64,000 bases of DNA from Beaufortia kweichowensis (GCA_019155185.1 CM032794.1:8347988-8411987); one strand, 5' to 3'; shown: positions 1 through 14,644, counted from the stretch's first letter. The notes: generated by a model from the sequence alone, not told the origin. Translations and numbers: made by a program.

Positions 1-2890
1 CAAAATAAAATTTTAACCTTGTTTTTCATAAATGAAGCAAAGTCTTTGTTTTTAGAGGTAGAGGTTTTATTGCGTAAAACACTGGATCAAACTGTACTGC
101 TTTAAAGACATCAGAACTTCTAAACAGCAGAAAGAAAACAGCCATTGCTCAAAGAAAAATGTTTTGATACTTTATCAGAATATTTTCTCTTCTTTTTTCT
201 AATAATAAATAAAGACCAGGAATAATCCCTAAATACAATAACAAGTCGTCTACTTGTTAAAAGCATATAAGAAGCAATATAATCCTCTAGCCTCCTCTGC
301 ACCATCTCTGATATAGAAATATTCTTCATTTAGGAATGTTGGACAGTTCATGATCACATACTATAGAATATTATAGAGAGAAATAAAACTGACACGATTT
401 TTTAATTGTATTTTCCCAAGAAGCACAATATTGTAGAGCTCTAAAATATGCAAGTGACTGTATCAGTGGACATGATTCAGTTACAGATTTATTATTATTT
501 TTTATTTTTTATGATAGGGGAGTGAACACATTAGCACCTAACTTATGGGATAAACAACCACACAACAAAATGAAATAAATAAAAAATCTTCCAGTGTCAA
601 CAACAGAATTATTGCCTGTCTCAGAGCTTCAAAAATGACCCAATACAACAGAAATACAGAAAATCAGAGGAAAAAGTGCGGGAAATGGAATGTCTTTTAA
701 TTTTTTTTTCTTATATTTTTTAGATTTATTCACTCCTTATATACTTAGTTTGGGGTGCACATTTACATACACACAAGAAAAGCAAGCGACTGACAGGCAC
801 CAGAAAACACAGTAGTGCGTTGAAACTTCTAAAGCTTAATGCAGTCACAAATTATATGTTAGTTTTGAAAAATTTCCCCCTTAGTAGAACTTATACAAAT
901 AGTTGCATTTATTGACTCGATTTAAGGCAGTGAGAACTATACTAAAAAATAAACAAACAAACAAAAATAACATACTTAAGTATTTTCTTTTTTTATGGTA
1001 AATTAACCATCATATGGAGTTTATCTGAACTTGAGAGATCTCTAGACCACTGCTATGATTTTTTTTACTTCCTTCTATCTTAGTTTCTTTAGATGTTGTG
1101 GTCCTAGGGCTCTGATAAGGGTTTATGTTTTTATTTACTGTGTAGTGAGAAGTGTGGCGGGTATTTGTGCATCCGTAAGGCCCTGGGGTTTAAGTGCTGA
1201 GCTTCCCTGTGCTGAGCGGGAAGATATTGACTTTTTTTAAAGTCCGGATCATTTCTGTTTATCACAAAACATTAATATCCACCCACCACCCATGCATCTC
1301 TAACCCCCTACACGGGCACCATACTTATTTACCTTCTAACCCCAGCTAGCCTTCAATGAAAGGAAGTACAATGAAAGTTGATACACTTTATTTTGCTCTT
1401 TAAGAGGCTTGATTTCATACGTTCCAAACTGCCTGTGTTGTTAATCTCCTTTGGTAGAGAAACCTTCAGGACGACAAGTACATAAAAAATGGGGCCATGT
1501 TGATCACAAAAAAAGCTTATTCAAACATAAAAACAAATCAAAAGAAAAACTTGTACAAAATTAAGTATTTTAAAAATACAAAAAAAACAACAACCCATAA
1601 ATGCCTGAAGTTTAGATTAAAGACAGGTAGCAGTAAAAGTGATTATCTATATACTTCATATCTACAGTTTTCCTTCATAATTCTGCTTTCTGTATCTTAC
1701 TGTAAAAAAGGTAGTCAATAAACCCCACAAAAGCACTACGGATCCTTCATATTATTTTCAGGTTGTGCTTAACAAATAACATAATAAGCCTCGTGCTAAA
1801 TATTTAGATAGGGTCTGTACTGGCCCTTCCCTGTACATCTGTACACATTATCCAATGTCCACCAGTCAGAACAAAAGCAGACCAACCATCATTTTAACAT
1901 TAAGACGTGTTGAATGGAAATCAAGCACGTTTAATGTGTTTCACCATGTGTTGTTTCCCCAAATTACAACCTAAAACTGCACAGCAATAAAAAAGAAAAA
2001 CTATAACTAAAAATTCTACAATGTTATTGGCCACCAGTGATTTTTTTTGCCACAGGAAAAAAGCGAGAAAGAAAGAGGGAGGCTGACAGGAAGTGCTACT
2101 AGTCGTCAGACAGGTTTGAGGCCGACCCCTCAGCCGCCTGGCTGTACGGGCGACTAAGGTTTCTCTTGACGTGTTGTGAAAGAGTGAGGAGAGGCGAAAT
2201 GAGGAAGAGGGGGGTGAATGGAAGCAGGGTGGGGGGGTTGAATTGATTTCCTCTGTGATGACAGCTCCAGTCAGGCTGGCACCAAGTCCCCCCTCCATTT
2301 CACGATCCGCATCCCTCCGTCCGCTCACTCCATCCCTGTGCGTCAGTGGCGCTGGGCAAATGGCCACTGGTGGTGTCATGTTCGTGAAGGGTGCGCTCAA
2401 ATCTCCCCTCCATCTTTCTTTCACTTCCAACTGTCGAGGAATCGTTGACGCGGATCGTTTTTCTGATAAAAGCACTATTTTTGGGACAAAAGTCACTCGG
2501 AGGAATTTAATAACAGTGTTTTTTTCTTTTTTTACAAAGTCATTTATTCATTCTTCAGTAATGTCCCTTCAGCGCTCATTTCAGGCAATTCCAATAAGAG
2601 CATTGTATTTAGTTTCACACTCGTCAGAAATCGGATTCAGGTTTCTCTGCTTTATCATCTCTGTCCCATGCTTCACAAAACACCTGTAGTGAAGTGATTT
2701 GGGAGTTTGATCCACACAACATTAGAATAATAGTCAGTGTAGTTTTTGGGAGCTGTATTAGGCAATTCTTCATATAGAGATGTGTTTTAGCATAACGCAA
2801 TGCTTGTATGATATGGTGTCACATCTATGACATTATCACTTCAAACCTCTGAAAGTCCGTAGAGATCCCTGGGTCAAGATTTATGATGTT
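1..2890 (-). other. znf536: znf536 3' UTR and downstream flank
   Basis: This stretch follows the stop codon of the terminal zinc-finger exon on the minus strand. It is mostly AT-rich, with a more GC-rich patch at about 2020-2480, and has no open frame that I can support as protein. Several minus-strand AATAAA hexamers occur, for example at 2543-2548 and 66-71. The true 3' end of the transcript could therefore lie anywhere from about 2.5 kb to the window edge. The 191-codon minus frame at 1921-2496 is low-complexity in its protein sense and matches no family I know. Transcript or poly(A)-site data would fix the boundary. Confidence 0.5.
2543..2548 (-). promoter_or_regulatory. candidate poly(A) signal, znf536 exon C
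   Basis: AATAAA on the minus strand, about 340 nt beyond the stop of exon C. The sequence after it is A-rich and not clearly GT-rich, so it may be weak. Other AATAAA hexamers lie further downstream. Confidence 0.25.
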
Positions 2891-3135
2891 TCACTCGAAA
2901 GAGTGAGGCATATCACCAGATGAAATACCTTCTCCTGTGGTCCCCTGTCCAGAAAGAGGGTTGCTATCCTCTGAGCTCCCGGTGATATCTGAATCCATGC
3001 GGGAACGTTTGAAGCGGCGGTCTGGGTATTGGCTGTTGTCAAAGGGCATGCGGTGCACACACAGAACATGGGTCTTCAGGTTGCCTTTCTGAGAAGCGCT
3101 GTACGGACAGTACTGGCACTGAAACGGCCTCTGAC
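2891..3135 (-). CDS. znf536: znf536 terminal coding exon C (C2H2 finger and C-terminus)
   Basis: This is the last coding exon of ZNF536, a brain-expressed nuclear zinc-finger repressor. The acceptor reads cacacacag at 3140-3136, and the exon opens with two bases that complete a Gly codon begun at the end of exon B, giving the linker SGQRPF. A C2H2 finger follows at once: C-x2-C (CQYC), 12 residues, then H-x4-H in HVLCVH. After the finger come a basic stretch (DRRFKRSR, a plausible nuclear localisation signal) and a Ser/Gly-rich tail ending in SFE and TGA at 2893-2891. The exon gives 80 whole residues plus the split codon. Family assignment is from recognition of the finger and tail. The phase-1 match with exon B, 46.9 kb away, supports it independently. 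Confidence 0.88.
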
Positions 3136-6100
3136 CTGTGTGTGAAAGAGAAAGCAACATCATTAAAGACACAACAGCACTTTGTATAATGTCAAGGTCA
3201 TATCAGTACAGCCATTCAAAAGGATCCAACAATTTCTGCCTGAAATAATTTTAACAAAATGTATCTATACACAACTATGCTTACCATTTTAAAGTACTCA
3301 ATTACAAAAACAAGTCAGAAGTTCAATCAGTTGATGCATCAGTATGTATTGCATGTATTTGAAACTGTGGACATTTTCTGTTATTTAGATCCAGACGTTT
3401 TCTTTGTGTGCTATTCTACAGAACTTTGAAAGTGCTCTTTTCAGCTCAGAGCAAGTACAACTGTTTAAGAGATTGGATCTGATCATCGGCGTATTGTACA
3501 CAATGGCTCTTAATAGCCCACACAAGTCTGTTTGAGGAATGCAGATTACGTGCCTATCATATCTGGCGCTCTTATCAGGCCTATCCACTTAGAGCAAAGC
3601 CAGGCACTTTCAGCTACGCACTACTTTAGAACATTAATAACAGTACATTGGCTCTCCATTTTTCTCAATTCAATTTGAAAAGCACTAAATCAAATTAACA
3701 TGCTGGTTTAAAATAGCAGTCGTGTTGGTGTGGAGAATGTAAAACGGCTGCATTAAAGGTGGAGTCTCAATGTAATGTTAAAAAAATGTACGCATCCCGA
3801 TGTATGTGTGTGTGGCAGTAAAAAGAAGGATTTATAAGCACTTTGTGTTTGGCTTGAGAGTCTCAGCGGGTTTTGAATACTACGGTGTCTGTTGAGGCCT
3901 GTGTACAAAGGGGATTGCTACAAGTTTTAGAGCTTTCGATGTTCCAGTTGTCTGATAAGCAAGCTAGCGGCGCACAATCCCGGCCGCTTCATTCATACGC
4001 TCTTTAATTTCACACTCCTTTACATTGCGCTATAAGTCAGAGAGGCAGAATATTCTCATGCCTTTTTATGCAGAAAGCAAACAAGTTTTTTCTTGTTTCC
4101 TCGATTCTTATTTATTTCTCCATATTTGTCTGTTTGCATGAAGGTACGGCTGTTTGGGAAATGCAAAGGGAGCTGGGAGTTTTCATAGGGGGTCCAATTT
4201 AAGTGAGGCGATTTTCAATTCTATTTAAAAGGAATCATATTGTATGTGTGGGATGAACCGGCCAGACAGGAGAAATGAGAAAGAGGTGGGTGTCGCGCTC
4301 ACTGTGGCTTTGACAGGACCGCAGGTAAATGATTAACAGTTCTCAGAGAGACACAAAAGAAGAAAGCCTATTGATATGGAACCTCTGTCACTGCTCCATA
4401 TTCTTCCGGAAATCTGCCGGCTCGCCTTTCAAAGTGAGATAATACTGCCCCTTAAGGGTGCCTATTTGGTGGTCAAAATAATTGGTAACAATGAATCATA
4501 TTTCAAGGGGTGTTCGGTGACAGAACACATTTTTCTTATATCAGATAAATATACACATTGAAGCCCCTCTCAAAATGTTCCCGGTAATAGTTGTCTTGAA
4601 GAAACTAATTGGGGCAATTTTGGCTAGTTTTATTGCTAGTTGTTAAACGCCAAGAGAAAAGAAGCAAAGCTGGAAATGTTATGCACAAAGATTACAGTGT
4701 GTCGTAGCATGGGTGCACTACAGAATGTTTGTTTTCAGCATCCTAACGTCTTCCTCTTCATCATTTTTCCTTCACTCTCTATAATACAACACAACAATGT
4801 TTACAATTTTATATATGCTGTGGCTATGTCATGATGTCTCTTGACTACTTGGGTTAATAAGAGATGCTTTAAATCAGAAGTCATGGGTTTGTCAAATAAA
4901 TACAGTACAACATTAAAGTTAAATAAGGTTTCCTAACTAGAAAGTAAAGTTTTATAAATAAAATAAATCTTGATCTATTGTATATAAAAAGAAGAAGTCT
5001 TAATCTAAAGTTTCAGTGATCCCACAAATACCTGTACAGTATACTGTATGTGCACAAAATGTGTGTGTATGTGTGTTTACTTTTCTATATTTAAGGGACA
5101 AATTGTCCTCAAAAATGTGTGCAAAATAAATGTTTTCATTAAAAATTTATTATTTTTAGAGCAAGCTTTATTAAAAACAAAAGAAGTATGTTTCTACAAA
5201 ATTAGAAATAGAAACAGTTGAGACAATTAAAAAAACAGTAGGAGTATAGCAACTCTAAAGCCCTGTGTAGCTATACTGTATACTAACATTCATTTGGATA
5301 GCATAGTTCAAATAGTTTGGTCTTGGAAAAAGAGAAATGTTTGAATTGATATCTAAAACTCTTGCCTTTTGATTGTAGTCTTTGGCATTTTGATAAAAAC
5401 AGTTTGTGACATTGTTGAGCTTTTTTCTGACATTATTGCAATCTGAGAATACTACAAATCAGAAAAATTTTGACAAGCAGTAGACTAAATCAAAAGTCTC
5501 CATTTGCTCTTCATTTTATCTTAATCTTTCTACAGTCTAAGAGACATAATTGAGATATCACAAAGATCGCCTTCATGATTTTCTTGTGGCAAAGCACAAA
5601 TTTGCAACCATGCTGACAGTGATGGAAGAAACAATCTCTTTCTTCTTTTCCTTTCTTGTTTTTGTTCCCTCTTATTCTTTTATTCAAAGCTCTCCAGTGA
5701 ATCTGTGCCAAGTGACATGAACCAGTATAAAGAGTTTTATTTCTCCATTCTTTCTCTTTCTCCTTTTCTCTCTAGTATGTATCAATCCTTTCCACATTTT
5801 TTCTGACTCATGTTCCTGAAACTGCAAGTCCTGTGTGAGCAAAATTCCAATGTGCTTGTTACCAATGACCAATAAATCTTTTGAATGTTTTGTGTTCAAA
5901 AACCACAACAAGATCATTTTACATTTGCCTGCACGTACATGGTTTTTTAAAAATAACACATGGTTTTTTTCCTTACTTCCCATAATTTTCTAACCTAGTC
6001 TCAAAATAGGGTGATGGAAAAGAAAAGAGAAAGACTTCTATTATTTTCAGCAGTGTGCCATTATCACGCCTGCCTAATTAACCCCTGAAGGCCTCATATG

Positions 6101-6530
6101 TGGAGATCAGAGGGCGAAGGAGAGGAGGAGGGAGAACCAATGATAAAAAACCCACTTCCTGCAAACTCCTCAACATCACTCTATCACTGTCAATCTCACT
6201 ATCTATCATATACAAAAAATGAGAACAGAACAAATGAAAAGGTTCACATTCATTCAGTTCACACATTTATAATTTCTACATACCACTATACACTTAATAC
6301 TCATTTCAGTCTCTGTTTTATACCATCAACATGTCTAACGCTCCCTCTTGCGGCGCCTTCCGCTATTGCTGTCACACTCTGTCTCTTCTCTGTTGTTTTC
6401 ATTCTCTTCTTATATTGTAATCCCATCTTAACACAAACACGTGCAGTTCGACAAATGCACAAACAAAACAACAAGATGCGTTTCAGCAATGCAACTGCAT
6501 TTTGTGGTATGTAAGCAAGCAGATGCATGC

Positions 6531-6560
6531 CTGCACACACGTGCACACACGTGCACACAC
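6531..6560. repeat. 10-bp tandem repeat with CACGTG motifs
   Basis: Three consecutive copies of a 10-base unit (gtgcacacac and a one-base variant). The array is almost entirely alternating purine and pyrimidine and places two CACGTG E-box palindromes 10 bp apart. It sits in a broader GT/CA-rich stretch at 6530-7030. Confidence 0.6.
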
Positions 6561-7411
6561 GCATGCAGACACTGAGGTGCTTTGGCATGTAATCAAAATC
6601 ACTCTTATTCCATCTGATGCCAGAGCTACCATCTGTGAGAGAGAACTGCCTCTCACCTCTGTCTGTCTGTGAGAAGTCACCCTTCCAACGATCAGCAACA
6701 AAGAGCGTGTGTGTGTGACAGAGAGAGAGAGAAAGGTGTTGAGAAGGAAAAATGATTAATTTGCAGAATGCTTGTGATTTGCTCATATATTATTATAACA
6801 GCTCATCAGCACATGACGAATCCCCTGCCCCATGCAGCAGAATGAACCTGCAGGGCTTCAGCACTTTTCCTGTGTGTGTGTGTTTACACACTCAAGCATG
6901 TGTCCCTGTGTATGTGTGGCATGTCGTTGAGAAATAATAGCTCATGAGCATGTCATTTCTGTTTCAGCATGTGTGTGGGGGTATATGCACGGTGTAGCAT
7001 GTTGGGGTGTTTGTATGCATCTGTGTGTGTGTTTGTGAGCTGGCACCTGACAGGCTGCAGAGCCTCTAATGACTTTCATATGCTCACTGTGAGTAACTCT
7101 AGCCTAAGAACGAGTGAGATAGAAATACTAAAGGAGAGAAAGAAAGAGAGAGAGACTTCCGCTCTATGAGTGATTAAGGGTTTAAACACTAGCTCACCCT
7201 AAAAGTATGGGTAGGGTCACCTTATTCACCACTGATCTGGGTTAAATACTTCCCCTCTGTGTTAGGGGTCACGTTTAACATGAGGTATGTTTTATACACA
7301 GTTTCCCACATGGAGGAACATTTTATTGCTTAAAGCTTCCTCTTTGTAGACTATACTGAGTACTGATACAGATTCTTTCTATTCTTTTATTCTAGGAATA
7401 AAAATTGACAC

Positions 7412-7760
7412 GAATGTGAGACAATTGTTGATATATAGTATTTGTATAGAATTATCAATATAGACAATTTGATCTCAAAAACAACTGATAAGAAAGGTTT
7501 AAGTTGTATTTAAGCAAAGTATTGATTACAGACTTCAAAATCTGCAAAATTAGGCACAGTGTGAGACATTTTTGAGCATACATTTTTGAATACAGTTGGC
7601 AAGAATGTGCAGCAATTGTTGATATATAGTGTGTTTATATAATTACTAATATAGACAACTTGATCTTGAAAACAATTGATGAGAAAGGTTTATAATGAAG
7701 TATTGATTACAGATCTCAAAATCTGCAAAATGAGGTACAGTAATATGAGGCATTTTGAGA
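7412..7760. repeat. degenerate direct tandem duplication (about 190-bp unit)
   Basis: Two diverged copies lie head to tail. The first starts at gaatgtg (7412) and the second at gaatgtg (7603). Shared landmarks in the same order are caattgttgatatatag, aatatagacaa, ttgatct, gagaaaggttta or its variant, gtattgattacaga, caaaatctgcaaaat and a closing tgag-cattttgag. Small indels separate the copies. No coding sequence is evident. Confidence 0.75.
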
Positions 7761-9481
7761 TATCTGAAGCAATTACAAATATCAATTTGAAAGATCTGGT
7801 TTGTGATTTTTCTTTCTTATATATTTAGTTAAACACATAACTGTTAAAATTCAGCCGACTGTGAGATCACCTGTGTCTGACTCACACACTCTCTTCGGAT
7901 ACCATATTGATTTCTGTACTTCAAATGTTTTTGAACAGCTCATCTCTAATATGTTTCCATTAGTAAAATAAACCATACCTACATGATAAAAAGCCACTCC
8001 TAGCCACTGAGTTGTTTTAATAAATCTAATGAATCTATACCTGTAGGCATGGCAGTCTTTGCCTAAAAAGTGCTGCATGCATGTGCGTGCCAGGTTTTTC
8101 TTTTGCTCCTGTGAGAAAACCCGATGTGCCTATGAGAGCACTCGCACAGCACGTGCAGTATATCCATGTGCTTATATCTGAGTGGAAACTTTTCCTCTGT
8201 GTGTGTGTATGTGCGTTTGACTGTCACCTACAGTATATGGAAGAGAAGGAAAAGATAAAGAAAAAACAGAGAGAGTGTGTGAGTGTGTGTCTGGGGAGCA
8301 CGCAAGCCACAGAAGGTGTGAGCAGTAAAAAGTGATGTACCATCTGTCGGCCAGTAATAACCTGCGTGTTGTAAAGGCTGGGAGATTACTCAGCAAAGAG
8401 AGCTTCCAAACACCCAAATCCCTCCGCAACGTTAGTACGCCACGCGCTATCTCTCCCCACCTGCTCCCAAAACCCTGCTGAGGATGATTCCACACTAAAA
8501 CCCACATCACACCTTCAGATCCACTCGTTCTGATTTGGTAAACACAATGAAGCAAAGACATGGCTACAATAGACCGCCACTGAGCTGAACATCTTTACAC
8601 AGCTTTATATAAACCTGCACTGCGCCACAACACAAACTGACTCGGTTATAAATTCTGTCTTAGACAAGTTTTATCAGTATGGACTTTACAAGATTATAAG
8701 ATTTCTATTGGCTGGTGGGTTATCAGCCTCTCGCTAGCAGTGAATATTTCGCAGACAAAAAAAGGAAAAGTTATGAAACTTTATTAATATTTTTAATTTT
8801 ATTAAATTCTAAAATGTGCCACGGTTTGAAACACTTATGCTGTAGTTTGGCTCTCTGGGAAAAAACAACACAGAAATGGGAATTGACTGTGTGCAAGCAT
8901 ATGTTAATGCTCTGAATGCTCCCATGTTAAACTCTGAACTAGTTTACCAACCGCTGCGTCAAAAGTATCTCTTAACACACTTTCGAAAACACTGTCTTTC
9001 ATTTCCAAAAATGTCTAAATCAATCTTCTTTTGCTGACTTCATTTCATCCTTTTCCAAACAAATAAAATTCTGTAAAGTCTTTCACAGCGTTTCGTTCTG
9101 TTTGTCCACATGGACATGTCTGAGCAAGTGCGTGGAGAAAGTTTTAAGGAAAGGTTATTGGGATAATATACCACTTCCTTCACTGACAGTGTAAGAGAGG
9201 TGCTGGCAAGGGCCTACACGGAGCCCTGTGATTGGTCAAGAGTTGGAAAGGCTCATGGGTAAAAGGCAGTATATACATCATGTGATGAGAGCGATGTGTC
9301 AGGCAGTCTCAGCAGGACTGTATGTCTGTGTGTGGGTATCTGTGTGGCCGGGGAGGAAGAGTTCATGAGTACTCATCTGCTGTTCTGCTCACTTCTCTCT
9401 CTCCCTATAGAGCATATTGCTGCACATTCTAGTGCTGAGCTGTCACTGCAGACACATAATAAATGTCTATGAGTGTGTGCA

Positions 9482-9759
<278 letters not shown>

Positions 9760-11467
9760 TCCAACTTCTACTTGACTCAAACTGCCATAACCAACAAAGC
9801 TCCTTTTACCCCTTGTGAAAAAGTGCTGTACCATGCAGTGTCAAGATACTAAATGACAATATTAAAATTTAAAACGAGACTACAGTATTCACGCACAATT
9901 TATAGAAGAAATAATAGCCAGATATCACTGCTCCAGCAAACCAGGTGCTTCTCAAGGCCTCCACCCAAACAAAGTGCAGTCAAAACACTGTCTTTCCCAT
10001 GAGCACCAAGACAAAGAGGGATATTCACAGAGAAAAACAAAGCCAGAGAATTAAGGTGTTTGTGGGTCTTGTATCGGGTCAGCAGGTGCTGATTTGCTGG
10101 CTTTCTAATGGCTGGTGAAAAGAGGCAGAGCATTAGTACTGGATCTCCAGCAGAGCAAAGTCCTCTTCTGCTCAGGTATAAATAACAAGTCCTGCAGTTT
10201 CCAGTCAAGCTTTGATAGAAACACATCCTTTTTCCTACACTAATACCTGCTCTATTTTCATGTATGCATAGAGTTATTGATGAACACCAACTCTATGCAC
10301 GTATATTATGTGAGTCTGTTTTTTGCGTTCTCCTTAAGGAATTTGACTTTTAAAACGAGCTTAGACTAGTAAAGATTGAAATAAATTTATTTTAAAATTA
10401 AAGTCTGTGGGAAACATTTTTATTCTCTTTATCACAAAGCAAAGATATAAATTAAAATATTTTAATATAAAAAAGTATAAAATATATTTACTTTTATATT
10501 ATAAAATACAAAAGCAGCCGTAATTCACTTGTGTGACAGTTTTTCACCCTACACCAACCAAATTTATTATGAATTCAATATTATATTAACTACATTCATG
10601 AAGTACTGTAGTTTACCTTTATCATATGCAAGGGTCATATATAAACGTATACGAAATTAGTTTTGTGGTCTCTGGCAGTCATTTTGCTACAAAATCAATT
10701 AGAATAATCTTCTCTCTCACCATCCTGTTTTCCACACGACTTTCTCTTGAATTTCCCCTTTCTACTTCTCCTGTTTTCTTTTCATTCCTACCTTCAATTT
10801 CTATTTCTCTCCAGGACCTATTTGTCTGCTATAAGAGAAATCCTTTCAGTTGGAAGGAGTCAGTAGAGAAAGCTTTGGCGGGGGGAGGGCCAGGACGGGC
10901 CACCTCCAAATAAGTTCCATTAATCACCCAACACACTCTAATGTAACTAATATTTTACAATTAGAGAAGACATGATGGAGCTTGGAGCCATCTATCTCTC
11001 TTATATCACATGATCATCGATTCATAAGACCCTGCCTGAGAGCCGAGCAAACACACACACAGAAACACAAACACACGCACATTCCTGTTAAGTTGTGTAA
11101 GACCGCATGCGCACGCTGATGATGAACATTATGACACGTTGTATCCAGGCGCCGGGTATTCATACAGAGCTCTGCAATGGTGACAGATGACTGTTGTCTG
11201 TGTGTGTGTGTAAATGAGAAGGGAAGAGTGCGCAAAAACGTGTAGAAATGTAAAAAGGCTGTCAAATAACGCCTGATAAGATTGATTACAGATTGACTAC
11301 GGATTGAAAATGGAAAGAAAGTGCAATTCTCGCTGGAGACATTGCCTTTCTCTCTTAGATATCATCTAGTTCGCCATAATGACGAGATTTCATATGAACA
11401 GGCTAAACGTGTTTAATATTGCCTGTGTGACTCAATGGCAGAATAATTTTATAAGCTCTAAAGTATT

Positions 11468-11715
11468 AAAGGGATAGTTCACTCAAAAATGACAATTGTG
11501 TCATCTTTTATTCACCCTCAAGTTAACCCATATGACTTGCTTTTGACACACAAGAGAGATATCTAGCAGAATGTATAAACTGCATTTTTTCCATACAATG
11601 AAAGGCAATAGTGACCGTTCTTGTCTCCGGTCATTATCTACTTTCATTGTATAAATTTTTTTGCATTTTTGCTTATGCAAAAAAACAAGAATTTTTAAGT
11701 GAACTGTACCTTCAA
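11468..11715. mobile_element. MITE-like element, AAGGGATAGTTCAC terminus (copy 1)
   Basis: The left end reads aaagggatagttcact and the right end agtgaactgtaccttc, imperfect inverted repeats of about 16 bp. The interior carries the phrase tcatcttttattcaccctcaa, typical of a very abundant small non-autonomous DNA element of cyprinid genomes. There is no open reading frame. Two relatives occur in this intron near 14.2 and 31.2 kb. I recognise the family by pattern but cannot name it with certainty. Confidence 0.65.
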
Positions 11716-12391
11716 AGCATATGTCAGTAACCTCCACATCATTTCTATTTTAGATTTACTACTATAATTTCCTTTTGGTAATTATAATCGTTTATCTGTC
11801 ATGTTTTGGCGTTCAGCACAGGCATTCATTCCCCTGCAACTAATGGTGCTATTAGTTGGTTTATAGCGCCATCTAGTGGTCTAACTAAAGAATTGCTTCT
11901 CTACTAAATCCTGCCTGCAGCTTGCAGGCCAAATGAAAGCCAGCTGAACAAATGAGAGGAAAGAGAGGTTCAAGCGCAGGTCACCATCTGCCTGGCTACA
12001 AGTGTTGGCACAAAGCAATCCAGCCGTGCAGCTTTCTTAAACACATCAGCTACATACACACACTCAAAACAGTTTGATGCCAGTGGAGGAGGACAAGATG
12101 GCGTAAAAGCAATGTGCTGAAAGACTGTTGACAACTGGTAAAAGAGCATACATACACACACAAACACACATATGAATAATAACATAATAATGCTTGCCTT
12201 ATTCATATACCATGGTATTAATGATACTTATTATAGTACTAAGAATACATAAAATGGTAACATCATTTATATCATGGCACATTTTTGATGGTGATTTAAC
12301 ATTTAACAAAAGAACACAAATAGGAAAAATAAACTGTAATTTAAGGTATTTTACATTTTTCAAGTCTTGCATAAGTGCTAGTTTGTTTTTT

Positions 12392-12717
<326 letters not shown>

Positions 12718-12799
<82 letters not shown>
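12718..12799. repeat. (TA)n microsatellite
   Basis: TA dinucleotides interrupted once by aataaa, directly abutting the right arm of the foldback element. Confidence 0.9.
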
Positions 12800-12801
<2 letters not shown>

Positions 12802-14131
12802 AATGTACAATAGATAGTAATGAAAAGATAAATAAGATGATACAATTTCCCCCAAAATATTTAAAGTTTTTCTAACAAATATTCAAAAATGTATTATTCT
12901 CTCTCTCTCTCATTTTGTTCCCAATAGAAAATATTTAGGTTGACTTTGTTTTTGGTTAACAGAGCTCCACATGGCTCAAGTGCTCCAGACAGGGCAGACA
13001 TAAGGAGGGGGCAGGAAAATGAAACTTTTTCAAAATGTGAGTTTTATTAGGTCCAGGCCTTTCTCCATCTGGTCTAGTGTAGCTGATCCGTTTAAAAATT
13101 AGTCAGGCGTTGACCTCAGACACCTTCTCTCACTGGGGTCCTGACGACAGGTTAACACAAATATGGATCGCATCAGACTAAAGGAGATCATGTTTCCCTC
13201 CGCTGAGACTCACTAACTCACAGGAAAAGGTTAAGGAAAAACACATAATGGGGGAAAACGTATAATAAGGGGTAAAATTCCTTCAGTCTGGGATTGGTAG
13301 GCAAGAAGTCTGTGTTGTGTGCTCGAGTGGATCGTCTTTGTGTGTTTAAGGATTGGGGTCTTATCTCTCTGAGGAATTGACATAATAGACCCCAGTGCCA
13401 AAGGGTGTCAGTTAGAGCTTGTCATTTGCCTACAATGAGATTGTGTGATGGGGAATATCCGTCTCTGAGAAGAGCCAGAGAGACGAAAACGTCCTTGAGT
13501 GGCGTGTCCTGCACTTATGTGTGTTGCTCAGATACGATAAATGACATCATAGAAACAGCAGTCATATCTGCTTATTGTATTGGTATCACATGACTGCCTT
13601 GGAAAGTCAAAAGAGGACTCGAACTGCCATGTGTAATGATTTCAATAGACTGAATGAAATGAACACATAATGTAGGCTATTGAACACATTGCCATTACTA
13701 ATACAATCAGAGAAAAAATGAGGATAAACGTTTAAATTTCCAAACTGTTTTCAGGCTTTCACAGGTTTAGAGAATTAACACAGATCTAGCCCAAGGGTAG
13801 AGAGCCACGGTTAGCGGAAACACAGCTGGTAATGCAAGCTGTCATAATCCACACTGCTTCTGTGTCAGACATACACACACACTCACCACAAACACACAAG
13901 CCTGTAGCCCTCCAGCTAACACCATGTACTACACTTAACACTGGAGTCAGGGGTGGAGAGAAAGCAAGAACGAGAGAGAGATTTATCATTTCTACTGTCT
14001 ATCCTTCTGCTAGTAACAGTGTATGTTTAAATGCTGCCCTTGTGGGTGTCTGTAATTTTAAATCTGAGCGCAGCTTGTCTTGTATTGTAGTAACATGTCA
14101 ACATCCTTGAATCGAGATTGGAAGACATGAC

Positions 14132-14396
14132 AGTTAATTAAAAAAATAAAGTCATTATTTATTTACCCTTGTGTTGTTTAAAACCTGAATATGACTCTTT
14201 CTTTAGTGGAACACAAAAGATACTTTGTGAAATGTCTTTGTGGTTTTGTGTCTACACAGTGAAAGTCAATTTAATGTTGTTAAAAAGATATATTTTTTGG
14301 TCTGCAGAAGAAAGTAAGTCAAACAGGATTGGAACAACATGAGGGCAAGTTAATGATGACAGCATTTTTATTTGTGGGTTAACTGTCCCTTTAAGA
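14132..14396. mobile_element. MITE-like element (copy 2, diverged)
   Basis: It shares ordered phrases with the copies at 11.5 and 31.2 kb: tttatttaccctt, aaaacctgaatatgactcttt, ggaacacaaaagata, tttgtgaaatg, a ctgcagaag segment and the right end aactgtccctttaag, the complement of the family's CTTAAAGGGA start. The left end is degraded. Non-coding. Confidence 0.55.
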
Positions 14397-14644
14397 AACA
14401 AATAAAGCAATTACTGTAAGACTTGTTTTGAGCAAATGTATTTCAGATATGAGTGTATTTTGTTATAAAACAAAAAAACAACATAAAACACGTTTTATCT
14501 TACGTACTTTTGAATAGAATTTAATGATATTTAAGTCTAGTCATTGTAAAATAAGACAAAAATACCGATACGATTTTTCTGCACAGTAACTGCAAATCAA
14601 CTCCGCACAAACAGCACAAAAACACTCAGTTGTTTACACTGATG

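Noticed and set aside
2101..2155. Minus-strand frame reading LSRPYSQAAEGSASNLSDD then stop, behind a long pyrimidine tract, as a further alternative C-terminus of znf536
   Set aside because: The only nearby AG acceptors would put this frame in phase 0 or 2, while every donor seen in znf536 here is phase 1. It also lies where the exon C 3' UTR is expected. The peptide looks protein-like, but the splice logic does not support it.
1921..2496. 191-codon minus-strand open frame
   Set aside because: Its composition resembles translated UTR, there is no family resemblance, and it lies downstream of the znf536 stop.
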